A stretch of DNA of 64,000 bases from an uncultured bacterium (GTDB lineage Bacteria; Cyanobacteriota; Vampirovibrionia; Gastranaerophilales; Gastranaerophilaceae): contig CACYOO010000007.1 of the NCBI GenBank assembly GCA_902776035.1, positions 62,001 through 126,000 on the forward strand. The letters are read 5' to 3'. Below, piece after piece: positions 1 through 8,918 of this stretch. The translations under genes were made by a program, and so were the position numbers. The notes under the pieces are model-generated. The model had not been told where the DNA came from and did no database searches. It was given only the letters and a program-made list of their open reading frames with translations. The stretch's first letter is position 1. The number at the start of each line of letters is the position of its first letter.

Positions 1-977
1 TTTCACAGTGGTGGGCAAATTTCAGTATACAACGTATTATACAAGTATTTATAGATTATTTTACACCATTAATTTTTAATATAACTCCTATTGAAACTTT
101 TAGCGGTTATAAAGAATATTCTGCACTTGTTGTTATTGCTTTTTTAATTGCAATTACATTTTTGTTAACAGGATTTATAAAAAAGAATTGCAGAGAAATA
201 AATCAAGTTGGATATATAGCATTATTTACTTTTTTAGTAATACTTACGGCATCATATATGGGTAAATTGGTTTTAGAAACAAAGTATACAATAGAAATTT
301 ATCCTATTCTTATTTTTGTTTTATTTTCTACAATTACTTCATTTAGTAAAAAACGAATAAAAATACCTGTCCTTTTAATTTTCTTTGCAATACAAATATA
401 TTTTATATTTACACCTGAATTTTCTGCTATTGCACCTAGAGAAGAAGGACATAAATATCCTGCACAACTGTTACAAAAAGCAAAACTCAAAAAGAATGAT
501 TTTATAGTTTTAACATATTATCCCAAAAATAGGTTTGGAAGATATATTAACTTTGATAAATATAATGTTGTAGAAATACATAAAGGTAACTTTAACGAAT
601 ACTATACTCCGAAATTATCATATAAAGATGCTGTAAAACAAGGTAAGGATAAATATAAAAGTACATTTTTTGAAGCGACATTACCTGTCGGTTATTTCAA
701 GGGCAGTAAGTTAATTTACTATATAAATGATAATGTTTATAAAAAAATGAAAAAAGGTCAGCGAGTAGCATTTTTATTTTTAGATTCAGTATCATTTTTA
801 GATGAAACAACATTTAGCAGTATAGTAACCGATAAAAATAATTATTTTAGAACACCATTACTATACCTTGTTTTTTCGGATATTCGTAATGAAATTATAA
901 AAACAATGCCAAAAAATGCAAGAAATATCAGATACGAAGTTCTGGGAGCATGGACTGTTGTATCATTCAGTTATTAG
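1..977 (+). CDS. Membrane glycosyltransferase (GT39/PMT-like), 3' part
   Basis: The reading frame is open from the window edge to the stop, so the gene begins outside the window and the first in-frame TTG/ATG codons are internal. The visible part has hydrophobic membrane helices followed by a soluble tail of about 180 residues. The tail ends in an aromatic segment (GAWTVVSFSY) resembling the end of the protein at 19458-21122 (DMWDVYVFY), so I infer the same family: polyprenyl-phosphate-sugar-dependent glycosyltransferases of the PMT_2/ArnT type in the inner membrane. The acidic catalytic loop lies outside the window, so the family call rests on the C-terminal similarity and topology. It converges on the next gene with only 23 bp between them. 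Confidence 0.6.
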   Translation, partial: SQWWANFSIQRIIQVFIDYFTPLIFNITPIETFSGYKEYSALVVIAFLIAITFLLTGFIKKNCREINQVGYIALFTFLVILTASYMGKLVLETKYTIEIYPILIFVLFSTITSFSKKRIKIPVLLIFFAIQIYFIFTPEFSAIAPREEGHKYPAQLLQKAKLKKNDFIVLTYYPKNRFGRYINFDKYNVVEIHKGNFNEYYTPKLSYKDAVKQGKDKYKSTFFEATLPVGYFKGSKLIYYINDNVYKKMKKGQRVAFLFLDSVSFLDETTFSSIVTDKNNYFRTPLLYLVFSDIRNEIIKTMPKNARNIRYEVLGAWTVVSFSY

Positions 978-1000
978 AAATTATTTATACATAATGATTA

Positions 1001-2287
1001 TTAAGCAGTTTTTTGTTTAACAGGTACATAAACTGTCATGTTATCAGAATATCGCATGTTACGAGTTACGCCATCACTTGCGGCATGACCATTTCCAAGA
1101 GTTACTTCAATATGACCGTATGTTCTATTATAACCTGCTGCTCCACGTTCATAAACAACGATACAACCTGCGGGCATATTTCTCAATTCTTCCTGACTGC
1201 TTACTTTTACTGCTCTGAAGTTTCTGTTATTATCAAGAACAGTATCCATATCAGTAGCATTTGCTCTTTGACCGTTGCTTAAACCGGCTCTTTCAAGAGC
1301 ATTACTTACAAATCTTGCACAGTGTCCTTCAAATCCTGTAGCATGACTTGCTGTATCTTGTGCCAATCTGGAACCTGCACTGCTATCATATTCAAGTCCT
1401 TCTGCAGCCAATCCATCCATACTCGGATGATTTTTATTGTTATTGTTACTAAATGATGATGTATATTGACTGCTTCCATAGAAGCTTGTCATGGACTGTT
1501 GTACAGCCCTATCAGCATTAGCTATTTGTTGTTCCAATTCTTGAATTTCATCTTGTAGCGTTAATTGCTTGTCTTGATTACTTGACAGTTTATTATTTAA
1601 TGCAGTTATTTCTTTATCTATATTAGAAACTTCTGTTTTAAGAGAGGCAACTTCGCTATTAAGTGAACTGATTTGGGTTTGTTTTTCAGATATAGCCGAT
1701 TTATTTTTTTCCGGTTCTTTTTGTAGTTGTTCAAGTTCTTGTTGAGCAGAGTTTATTTCATCTTCTTTTTGTTTAATTTGTTGTTCTTTATCAGCTTTTT
1801 CCTGTTCTTTTGCTTTTATATCCTTTTTGTTTTGTGCTATTTCTCTTTCAAGGTTATTCAATTCAAAAGATTTTGACGAATATTCACTTCTTAGTTGAGA
1901 ACTTACGCTACTATTCTGAATAAATCCATTCATTATATTATTAAAATTTGTTTGAAAATCAGCATCGCTTGCAAAAGATTGCTGCTGCTGTTGTTGTGCA
2001 GCTTGAACTTCATCATATACTGCAGTAACATCTTTATCGGATAAAACAGTTGTATCATCATCCTTGCCTTTTGCACTTAATAAAGCCAATTCCTTATCAT
2101 CTAGTTTTCCGTCTTTATTGGTATCTACGGCATCAAAAATATTGCCGGCCGAACCGGACATTGTTTTTCCAAATATAGAATTTTCAGCAAAATCTCCGCC
2201 TTTTGACGTTACTTCTTGATGCTGTTTCAGATATTGTTCTCTAGTGATACCGGATTTGAATAAATTTTGAATTGAATTATCAGACAT
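1001..2287 (-). CDS. EF-hand, coiled-coil, CHAP-type cysteine hydrolase
   Basis: This 428-residue protein has three parts. Residues 55-66 form a canonical EF-hand loop (DTNKDGKLDDKE; ligands D55, N57, D59, D63, E66). Residues about 125-270 are a long Glu/Lys/Gln coiled coil. From about residue 318 there is a CHAP/NlpC-like papain fold with Cys323 (GHCARFVS) and His392 (TYGHIEV) in the positions expected for the catalytic pair. CHAP domains usually cleave peptidoglycan peptides or amides. No signal peptide is visible, so export would need a non-Sec route or the protein acts inside the cell. The ATG start has an AGGAG site just upstream. The substrate is unknown. Confidence 0.75.
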   Translation of the reverse strand: MSDNSIQNLFKSGITREQYLKQHQEVTSKGGDFAENSIFGKTMSGSAGNIFDAVDTNKDGKLDDKELALLSAKGKDDDTTVLSDKDVTAVYDEVQAAQQQQQQSFASDADFQTNFNNIMNGFIQNSSVSSQLRSEYSSKSFELNNLEREIAQNKKDIKAKEQEKADKEQQIKQKEDEINSAQQELEQLQKEPEKNKSAISEKQTQISSLNSEVASLKTEVSNIDKEITALNNKLSSNQDKQLTLQDEIQELEQQIANADRAVQQSMTSFYGSSQYTSSFSNNNNKNHPSMDGLAAEGLEYDSSAGSRLAQDTASHATGFEGHCARFVSNALERAGLSNGQRANATDMDTVLDNNRNFRAVKVSSQEELRNMPAGCIVVYERGAAGYNRTYGHIEVTLGNGHAASDGVTRNMRYSDNMTVYVPVKQKTA

Positions 2288-2382
2288 ATTAAACTCCTAA
2301 TTAACATGCATATAAAGTGAGATGCATAGTAAAAATTTACCATATTCCTATGTTTTGTAACAATACTTCATTTACAAATACA

Positions 2383-2408
2383 AAAAGACTGCTCTAAAGC
2401 AGTCTTTT
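2383..2408 (-). terminator. Rho-independent terminator
   Basis: A perfect 10-bp stem (AAAAGACTGC/GCAGTCTTTT) with a 6-nt loop, followed by T-rich sequence on the minus strand. It lies just downstream of the small gene ending at 2445. Confidence 0.8.
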
Positions 2409-2444
2409 CCCCTAATCTGACAGTTGTACACTAAAAGAAATAAA

Positions 2445-2627
2445 TTATAGCGAGCTAATATTATATTCACGCTCAATTTTAGTTTGAGATGATTCCATAG
2501 CTGCTGCAAACAATTTTTCAAAAAATAATTTTACATCTGAAATATCTTTTTTTAATTCTGCAAAATTTACAAGTTTTTCATTTTCCAAAGCTTTTTCAAA
2601 TCTTTTATAATTGATATTAATTTTCAT
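2445..2627 (-). CDS. Small hypothetical protein (60 aa)
   Basis: A 60-residue, charged, probably alpha-helical protein without a signal peptide or cysteines. I do not recognise it. It is supported as a gene by an AAGGAG site 6-8 nt before the ATG and by its own downstream terminator. It appears to be a single-gene unit between the CHAP protein and the receiver/GGDEF-like gene. Confidence 0.6.
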   Translation of the reverse strand: MKININYKRFEKALENEKLVNFAELKKDISDVKLFFEKLFAAAMESSQTKIEREYNISSL

Positions 2628-2800
2628 AACCTTACTCCTTTATTTTATGTAACTCTCACATTTTATTTATCGACATACATTATTTAAAACTTTAGCTTTT
2701 TAAATATAAACGTTACAAAAATTAATATATGAATTAAAAATTGAATAGTTAAGTGAAACTCATTAAAATCACTATATAACAACAATATAAAAGTATATAA

Positions 2801-4066
2801 TTAAATGCAGCTCTTAAATTCCATTATAAAATTTTCAAGATAGTTGTGAATTTCTTTTGCTGTTACATCAACCAAACCTATTTTATACCGTTTATTTTCC
2901 GGACTATCAAATCCGCTGTGAATAAAATCTATAATTATGTAATTTGCTTCTTGGGTTATCTTAAATTCACTTTCCTGACGTTTGTTTACAAACTTTATTG
3001 AGTATGTGTTATCTGTTTCTACAATAGGTGTTTGTGTATTAGATAGAACATTTACATATTCTTCTGTTAAATCTTTTGTTACAGGTTTTATAATATTTTC
3101 CAGCTTTTTATTATATATTTGTTTGAACAGTTTAAAGTTTTTATGTACTTTATTTATATTTAAATTATCGTTTTCTAACCAATTTTCATTGCTTGTTTTG
3201 TTTGAATTTTCATCGATGTATAAAAAATTAGGAGATGTTTTTGCTTGTTCTATTCCATCTTGTAAAATTTGTTCAATACTATCGTATGTTTGATTTTTAT
3301 TATTGTAAATAGGATAAATACAACCGCATAGGGCATTTTCTGCACCGATGTATTTATTTATTCTGTTCCAAACGATTAATGCACCTTCGAGATTTGTATT
3401 TGTAAGTAATATATAGAATAAATTTTGATTTTTAATATCACATACGGTATCTGTTAAACGAACATTATTTTTAATTGTTCCTATCAAATTTTCTTTACTT
3501 GGTCTTAATTTAGCATTTTTATTTGCTTCTATGGCTAAAAATACTCCGTCAATACCTGTTTTTGTAATATAATCCATCTCATTTTGAAAAACTTTACTAC
3601 TATATTTTGATGTATAAAAACCTGATTTTTTATCTATTGCGTTTAATTGAATGAGTAAATCTTTGAATTTATTATGTTGTCGTCTTAAATCTTTTTGTTG
3701 TAAACTCCAAATAGTTCGCATTAATATTTCAGAATGGCAGTATTGAAGTGGTACAATATCATTTATCGTAAACTTATTAGCGAGTTTTATAAAATTAGGA
3801 TTATATGTTTCAACAATAAGAATAACCGGTACGTTTGTAATTTCTCGTATTTTTTTTATAAGATTAAGACACAATGGTTCTTCTTGCATATTTTGACAGT
3901 TAATCAATATTGCTTGTGGCTTATCTTGTTCAACAGATTTAATGGCTTCGTTGTAATTTCTTAATAATATGCTGTCTATATTGCGTAACTTAATAAGTTC
4001 AGCACTAAGCAAACCTATTATTGATTCATTATTGGTTACGAGAATAATATTTGTTCCAAAATACAT
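2801..4066 (-). CDS. Degenerate receiver + degenerate GGDEF-like protein
   Basis: 421 residues. Residues 1-125 have the beta-alpha pattern of a response-regulator receiver, but the phosphoacceptor strand reads ILINCQNM, with Asn where Asp is expected. Residues about 140-275 follow a diguanylate-cyclase fold, including the block RLTDTVCDIKNQNLFYILL, in which the catalytic GGDEF is replaced by IKNQN. Phosphorylation and c-di-GMP synthesis are therefore both unlikely; I infer a binding or scaffold role. The C-terminal 140 residues are not recognised. It is the last gene of the minus-strand operon, 12 bp after the HDOD gene. It resembles the protein at 9961-11253 in architecture. Confidence 0.6.
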   Translation of the reverse strand: MYFGTNIILVTNNESIIGLLSAELIKLRNIDSILLRNYNEAIKSVEQDKPQAILINCQNMQEEPLCLNLIKKIREITNVPVILIVETYNPNFIKLANKFTINDIVPLQYCHSEILMRTIWSLQQKDLRRQHNKFKDLLIQLNAIDKKSGFYTSKYSSKVFQNEMDYITKTGIDGVFLAIEANKNAKLRPSKENLIGTIKNNVRLTDTVCDIKNQNLFYILLTNTNLEGALIVWNRINKYIGAENALCGCIYPIYNNKNQTYDSIEQILQDGIEQAKTSPNFLYIDENSNKTSNENWLENDNLNINKVHKNFKLFKQIYNKKLENIIKPVTKDLTEEYVNVLSNTQTPIVETDNTYSIKFVNKRQESEFKITQEANYIIIDFIHSGFDSPENKRYKIGLVDVTAKEIHNYLENFIMEFKSCI

Positions 4067-4078
4067 ACGTTTCTTTCT

Positions 4079-4882
4079 TTAATCAGATAATTCTCTTATA
4101 AGTAAGTTTGCACGGGACATAATACTATCCCTTAATATTTCAGGTTTTTCAAGCTTAATATTTAACAAATCAGTATATTTTTCATTAATTAAACTAGTGT
4201 CAAATTCATCCTGTGCAAGTGTGTCAACAATATATACAAGAGTACATTCTTTTGGCATAGAAGATGCCATTGGATTATGGTGATATTTTATAGCATTTGT
4301 TATTAGCAATGGCAATTTCCATTTTTTAGCAAGTAAGGCACCAACTTCAGCATGATTAGTAGCAAAAAAAGCTTTTTCCGTTTCAATAATATCGCTTCCG
4401 TCATTTACCAGTTCTTTTATTTTATCTGTAAACTCTGCATTCTGCATATTTAAAACTATTTTACCGATATCATGCATAAATCCGATTATAAATGCATCAT
4501 CCGGATCTAAAATCTTGAAATGAGATGCTAAATATTCACATCCAATAGCAACAGTAATTGCATGTTCCCATAAATCTTTATTCCTTTCTGATGAGAATAA
4601 TGGTTTCATTGCAACAGTTATAATTATATTTTTTGCCTTATTCATTCCTAAAAGAGCCAGTGCTCTTGTAATTGAGGATATTTGTTGTGCAAAACCATAA
4701 AAAGCAGAATTAACAAGGTTTAAAACCTTTATGCTTAAGGATTGGTCATAGCTTATTATTTTACCTAAATCTGCAATGCTTGAGTTAGGGTTTTTTACAA
4801 CATTTAATGCCTGAATAATTATATTAGGCATTGCAGGCATATCTTTAAGGTTATTAATTATATCTGTAGTATTTTTTTCCAT
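4079..4882 (-). CDS. HDOD-domain signalling protein
   Basis: 267 residues beginning with the characteristic N-terminal HDOD block (LKDMPAMPNIIIQALNVV), then LNLVNSAFYG and the HD-like motif GFMHDIGKIV. HDOD proteins are non-catalytic relatives of HD-GYP phosphodiesterases and act as output or adaptor modules in signalling. Here the protein sits 9 bp after ftsX and 12 bp before a degenerate receiver/GGDEF-like gene, which makes a shared signalling role likely. The Shine-Dalgarno sequence before the ATG is weak, consistent with translational coupling to ftsX. Confidence 0.8.
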   Translation of the reverse strand: MEKNTTDIINNLKDMPAMPNIIIQALNVVKNPNSSIADLGKIISYDQSLSIKVLNLVNSAFYGFAQQISSITRALALLGMNKAKNIIITVAMKPLFSSERNKDLWEHAITVAIGCEYLASHFKILDPDDAFIIGFMHDIGKIVLNMQNAEFTDKIKELVNDGSDIIETEKAFFATNHAEVGALLAKKWKLPLLITNAIKYHHNPMASSMPKECTLVYIVDTLAQDEFDTSLINEKYTDLLNIKLEKPEILRDSIMSRANLLIRELSD

Positions 4883-4891
4883 ATTAATATA

Positions 4892-5797
4892 TTACACCTG
4901 TAAATGTTTTTTTATAGATAAGAAACTTCCTGTAGCACCAAATGCAACACCCAAGACAACCATAGATATTATAACAATATTTCCTGCTCCTACAGGTGAA
5001 GGTATAACAAAGAACTTGTGGATATTATTAAGCATATTTTGTGTAATATCTACAGGTGCAACTGCAATTATTGCTCCTACAAAGCCATACAATGCTCCCT
5101 GCATGATAAGAGGTATTTTTATGTACCAATTGCTTACACCCATAAGACGCATAATTTCTATTTCATCTTTTCTGGATTGTATAACAAGTTGAATAGTATT
5201 ATTTATAATAGTTATAGTTAATATTGCAACAATAATAACCACAAGTAAAGTTGTCGTATTTACAACACTGTTTAATACTTGAATTTTCTTTGCAAGCTCT
5301 TGAGCGTAGCTCATATCTTCTACAACTGATAACGCCTTTATCTTACCAAAAACATCTGTTGTATGTTCCGGCTTATCTACTTTAACATGTAGTGTATCCG
5401 GAAGCGGATTATCAATATCAGATATGTCAAGTTCACGTTTTAAATCGTTCCAGGATTTTTCCTTTGGTATAATTTTTACGTGTTCAACATGATCAAATTC
5501 TTTAATACGTTCAGCAACAATATTTGCATCTGCATTTGATTTTAAATAAACAGATATTTCAAGAACATTACCTAATTCATGAGCAAATGATGATACAGAA
5601 ATAGTTGTTCTTAATAATGCACCAAATAAAGTTAGAATTGCTGCCATAGTTGTAATAATTGCAAGATTAATCCAACCTGTACGCTTTATATCGTTAAATA
5701 TTTCGATTGTTATACGAGAAACAATTCTTATTTCAGTAAGCCAATCTTTAGGTATATGATTTTTTACTTGTTTTTTCAGTTTTTGAGCTTTATTCAT
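4892..5797 (-). CDS. ftsX: Cell division ABC transporter permease FtsX
   Basis: A permease-like subunit with one N-terminal transmembrane helix, an extracytoplasmic loop (LEISVYLKSNADANIVAERI) and three C-terminal helices, as in the FtsX family. FtsEX couples ATP use in the cytoplasm to activation of peptidoglycan hydrolases at the septum. The longest frame begins at a GTG (5830); I prefer the ATG at 5797 (MNKAQKL), preceded by AGGCAGGT and overlapping the ftsE stop by 8 bp. A cognate periplasmic hydrolase is not adjacent; the CHAP protein at 1001-2287 is nearby, but a link is only speculation. Confidence 0.9.
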   Translation of the reverse strand: MNKAQKLKKQVKNHIPKDWLTEIRIVSRITIEIFNDIKRTGWINLAIITTMAAILTLFGALLRTTISVSSFAHELGNVLEISVYLKSNADANIVAERIKEFDHVEHVKIIPKEKSWNDLKRELDISDIDNPLPDTLHVKVDKPEHTTDVFGKIKALSVVEDMSYAQELAKKIQVLNSVVNTTTLLVVIIVAILTITIINNTIQLVIQSRKDEIEIMRLMGVSNWYIKIPLIMQGALYGFVGAIIAVAPVDITQNMLNNIHKFFVIPSPVGAGNIVIISMVVLGVAFGATGSFLSIKKHLQV

Positions 5798-6464
5798 ATG
5801 TACCTGCCTGTACATCACGTATAACTTCACCGCTATCCAGTGTAATTACACGTTTTCTAAAATAATTAACCATATTTTGATCATGTGTTGATACAATAAC
5901 AGTTATACCCCTTTGATTAATTTGATCTAAAATCTGCATAACTTCTAAAGAGTTTTTAGGATCTAAATTTCCTGTAGGTTCGTCTGCTATTAATAATGGA
6001 GGACCGTTCACAATGGCTCTTGCTATACTTACACGCTGTTGTTCCCCACCTGATAATTCGGAAGGTTTTGCCTTCATTTTATCAATGAGTCCTACTACTT
6101 TTAATGAGCCGGTTACACGAGCATGAATTTCTTTTGAACTCATTCCCAATGTTCTTATAACGTATGCAACATTATCATATACCGTTTGATTTTGGAGCAG
6201 TTTATAATCTTGGAATACAATACCCATACATCTTCTTAAGTTAGGTACTTTGTCAGATGTCAAATTAGCAATATTAATTCCACCGATAATAACAGTGCCG
6301 GAAGAAGGAGTTTCTTCTTTATAAAGAAGCTTCATTAATGTAGATTTTCCCGCACCGGATTTACCGATAATAAATACAAATTCACCTGATAAAATATCAA
6401 GATTGACATTTTTTAATGCGTATTTGTTTTTATATTTTTTTGTTACTGCTCTAAGCTGTATCAT
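5790..6464 (-). CDS. ftsE: Cell division ATP-binding protein FtsE
   Basis: A 224-residue ABC ATPase with Walker A GKSGAGKST (residues 34-42), signature LSGGEQQRVSIARA and Walker B plus D-loop LLIADEPTGNLD. It is paired with ftsX and is the cytoplasmic motor of the FtsEX complex. Its ATG overlaps the transketolase stop codon (TAATG), so it is probably translationally coupled to that gene. Confidence 0.95.
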   Translation of the reverse strand: MIQLRAVTKKYKNKYALKNVNLDILSGEFVFIIGKSGAGKSTLMKLLYKEETPSSGTVIIGGINIANLTSDKVPNLRRCMGIVFQDYKLLQNQTVYDNVAYVIRTLGMSSKEIHARVTGSLKVVGLIDKMKAKPSELSGGEQQRVSIARAIVNGPPLLIADEPTGNLDPKNSLEVMQILDQINQRGITVIVSTHDQNMVNYFRKRVITLDSGEVIRDVQAGTYE

Positions 6465-7417
6465 TATTTTGTTTCCATAATTTTTGCAATATCTTCAGCA
6501 AGTTCATCAGAATTTAATCTATAATGTTTCATCAAATTTGCAACATCACCTGATTGACCAAAAGTATCTTTTACACCTAATCTGTGAACAGGTACCGGAT
6601 AATGTTCTGATAAAACTTCACATACAGTAGAGCCAACACCGCCTATGATTGAATGGTTTTCTACTGTTATAACAAAATTTGTTTTTTTAGCTGATTCAAC
6701 AATAGTTTTAACATCAACCGGCTTTACCATAGGTAAGTTGATTATTTCTGCATCAATACCTTGTTCTTTTAATTTTTCTGATGCTACCATTGTTTCAGCA
6801 ACTGTTTCACCGTTTGTAATAATAGTAACGTCTTTACCTTGTTTTAAAACATCGGCATGAGTCAAATCAAAAGTATGTCCTGCTTCATATACATCAGGTA
6901 CTTTTGAACGAGGAACTCTTATGTAAACAGGACCAACATGTTTTGCAGCATATTTAACAGCAGCATTCATTTCTTGACAATCGCATGGAACTAAAACTTG
7001 CATACCCGGAATACCACGCATTAGAGAAATATCTTCTAAGGCCTGGTGAGTAGCACCGTCTTCTCCTACGGTTATACCACCGTGTGTTCCGGCTATTTTC
7101 AAGTTAAATCCTGCATAGCATGCTCCGTTTCTAACCTGATCATAATTTCTGCCTGTTGCAAAAATAGCAAAGCTGGCTATAAAAGGTATTTTACCGCATG
7201 TAGATAGGCCAACTGCAGTTGTAGTCATATCAGCTTCTGCAATACCGCAATTGAAAAATCTATCAGGAAACTCTTTTGCAAAAATCTTTGTTTGAGTAGA
7301 GCCGGATAAATCAGAATCAAGAACTACTACATTTTCGTTTTCACGACCGATTTCTGCAAGTGCGTTACCAAATGCAGCTCTTATGTCTTTTTTCTCGTTT
7401 TTGTTTACTGTTAACAT
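6464..7417 (-). CDS. Transketolase, C-terminal subunit
   Basis: 317 residues covering only the pyrimidine-binding and C-terminal domains of transketolase (GIAEADMTTTAVGLS carries the cofactor-activating Glu; THGGITVGEDGATHQALED follows). It is a split transketolase; the diphosphate-binding N-terminal subunit should be encoded elsewhere, because it is not beside this gene. It would act in the non-oxidative pentose phosphate pathway. The frame opens at a TTG (7444), but the ATG at 7417 has AAGGAG 7-8 nt upstream and is the clear start. It is the first gene of the operon running into ftsE-ftsX. Confidence 0.85.
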   Translation of the reverse strand: MLTVNKNEKKDIRAAFGNALAEIGRENENVVVLDSDLSGSTQTKIFAKEFPDRFFNCGIAEADMTTTAVGLSTCGKIPFIASFAIFATGRNYDQVRNGACYAGFNLKIAGTHGGITVGEDGATHQALEDISLMRGIPGMQVLVPCDCQEMNAAVKYAAKHVGPVYIRVPRSKVPDVYEAGHTFDLTHADVLKQGKDVTIITNGETVAETMVASEKLKEQGIDAEIINLPMVKPVDVKTIVESAKKTNFVITVENHSIIGGVGSTVCEVLSEHYPVPVHRLGVKDTFGQSGDVANLMKHYRLNSDELAEDIAKIMETK

Positions 7418-7448
7418 CAAATTTCTCCTTAATACTTTAAGCAAAAAT

Positions 7449-7457
7449 ATTATAACA
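7449..7457 (-). promoter_or_regulatory. Extended -10 promoter element
   Basis: Minus-strand TGTTATAAT is an extended -10 box about 32 nt before the transketolase start. The -35 region is poor. It probably drives the transketolase-ftsEX-HDOD operon. Confidence 0.5.
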
Positions 7458-7569
7458 CAAAGTTATTAAATAAAAACGTAACAAACTGTTAATATTAATT
7501 ATAATTAAAAAGTATGTATTAAGTCAGAATTATTATGCATTTTTTAGTATGTATGGTTATGAAATACAT

Positions 7570-7598
7570 AAAAAGAAATCGGCTTTAAAGCCGATTTC
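7570..7598 (-). terminator. Rho-independent terminator
   Basis: A 9-bp stem (GAAATCGGC/GCCGATTTC) with a 6-nt loop and a TTTTT run on the minus strand, 28 bp after the stop of the coiled-coil gene at 7626. Confidence 0.85.
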
Positions 7599-7625
7599 AT
7601 TTTGTCATTTTTATGTAACTTAAAT

Positions 7626-8918
7626 CTAAGCAGTATATCTTGATGATGTTTTACCATCCATTCCTGTATGTACAAGTCCATAACCTTTAAATGAACCGTT
7701 TAGCCATTTTTTAAGAATATCATTATTTACTCCACTTCCGTCAGAAGAAATGTAGTAAAGCTCATTTCCACTTTTATCTCTTAGCAGAACCATTTTTTGA
7801 TTTACAGGATCCCATACATAGTGTCTTTGATGTGTGTAGTTACCTTTAGGCATACTAGGGTTGTGTTGTTCACAGTAAACACCTTTGCAATACGTTTCTC
7901 TTAATCCCATATCCTTAATTGCTTTTTCCAGGGCTTTAGTATCGCTCTTATTAGTGTTAGTTGTCGGGAATATATAGTTTATCATTTTGTCGTAAGAATT
8001 TCCTTGACCATTGCCATTAATTCTGTCTTTTAATGATGCAAGTAAATTCCTGATTTCAGTATCGGTTATTTTACCATCACCCTCAAGCAACTTGTTGACG
8101 TAAGCTTCCGCATTAGATACACCATATTTTGTTAAAAGGTTAATCAATTGCTGTTTTTGACTATCATTAGGTACTCCGTTATTGTCTCTTATTTGTTTTA
8201 AATAAGTTTGTAATGAACCATCTGTGGTATCATTAGATGTATTTTTAACACCATAGTCGGTATCAAAACGCATTTTTGAACCATCAGAATTGTTTTCTAT
8301 GTAGTCGCCACGATGATCTTTGTTGCTTCGTTTATTCTCTATTTCTTGATCTTTACTAGAAATTTCATCTTCTTTATCGGAAATTTCACCTTCCTTAGTT
8401 TTTATTGCAGAATCTATATTAGATATTTGTGAATTTATAGAACTCAATTCAGATGTTTTTGATGCAATAGAGCTATTCAATGATTTAATTTTTGCTTCTA
8501 ATTCACTTCTTTGATTTGCTAGCCAATCGTATGCAGAACTATTTAATCCTACAGCATTAATCAAACCCTGTGTATCTATTAAATCATTTTTAGTTTTTTC
8601 TAACTGGGCTTTAAGCTCGTTTATTTCCTGTTCAAGTGTCGATTTCTTACCCTCTAAAGTTGTTTTGTCATTATTTAAAGAATTTAATTCTCCATTTAGA
8701 GTATTTAATTCTCCATTCAGAGTGTCTAATTCACTTTGTAAAGCTGCTATTTCTTGGTCTAATTGTTGTAATATAGGATCGGAATTGTCTGCACCGCCAG
8801 TGCTGGAAGCATCATCAGCACCGCTTACGTTTCCGGTTTTAGTCCAACCTGCACCTGATGCATAGTTGTTTAAGCATTTATCAAATTGGTCTTTATTCTT
8901 TGTATGTATAGTATTCAT
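7626..8918 (-). CDS. Coiled-coil protein with EF-hand-like motif and unknown C-terminal domain
   Basis: About 430 residues from the preferred ATG at 8918; the longer frame to 8954 only adds a hydrophobic stretch that is a shadow of the preceding gene. The order is: a short DDASS-repeat tract shared with the upstream gene; a coiled coil of about 140 residues (LNTLNGELNSLNND and similar); an EF-hand-like loop (LEGDGKITDTEIRNLL); and a C-terminal domain of about 120 residues rich in aromatics, with one CKGVYC cysteine pair, that I do not recognise. There is no signal peptide. It overlaps the upstream gene by 26 bp in another frame. Function unknown; it is similar in plan to the CHAP protein at 1001-2287. 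Confidence 0.65.
   Translation of the reverse strand: MNTIHTKNKDQFDKCLNNYASGAGWTKTGNVSGADDASSTGGADNSDPILQQLDQEIAALQSELDTLNGELNTLNGELNSLNNDKTTLEGKKSTLEQEINELKAQLEKTKNDLIDTQGLINAVGLNSSAYDWLANQRSELEAKIKSLNSSIASKTSELSSINSQISNIDSAIKTKEGEISDKEDEISSKDQEIENKRSNKDHRGDYIENNSDGSKMRFDTDYGVKNTSNDTTDGSLQTYLKQIRDNNGVPNDSQKQQLINLLTKYGVSNAEAYVNKLLEGDGKITDTEIRNLLASLKDRINGNGQGNSYDKMINYIFPTTNTNKSDTKALEKAIKDMGLRETYCKGVYCEQHNPSMPKGNYTHQRHYVWDPVNQKMVLLRDKSGNELYYISSDGSGVNNDILKKWLNGSFKGYGLVHTGMDGKTSSRYTA

Noticed and set aside
5798-5830. N-terminal extension of ftsX from GTG
   Set aside because: It would overlap ftsE more deeply, while the ATG at 5797 has a better ribosome-binding site.
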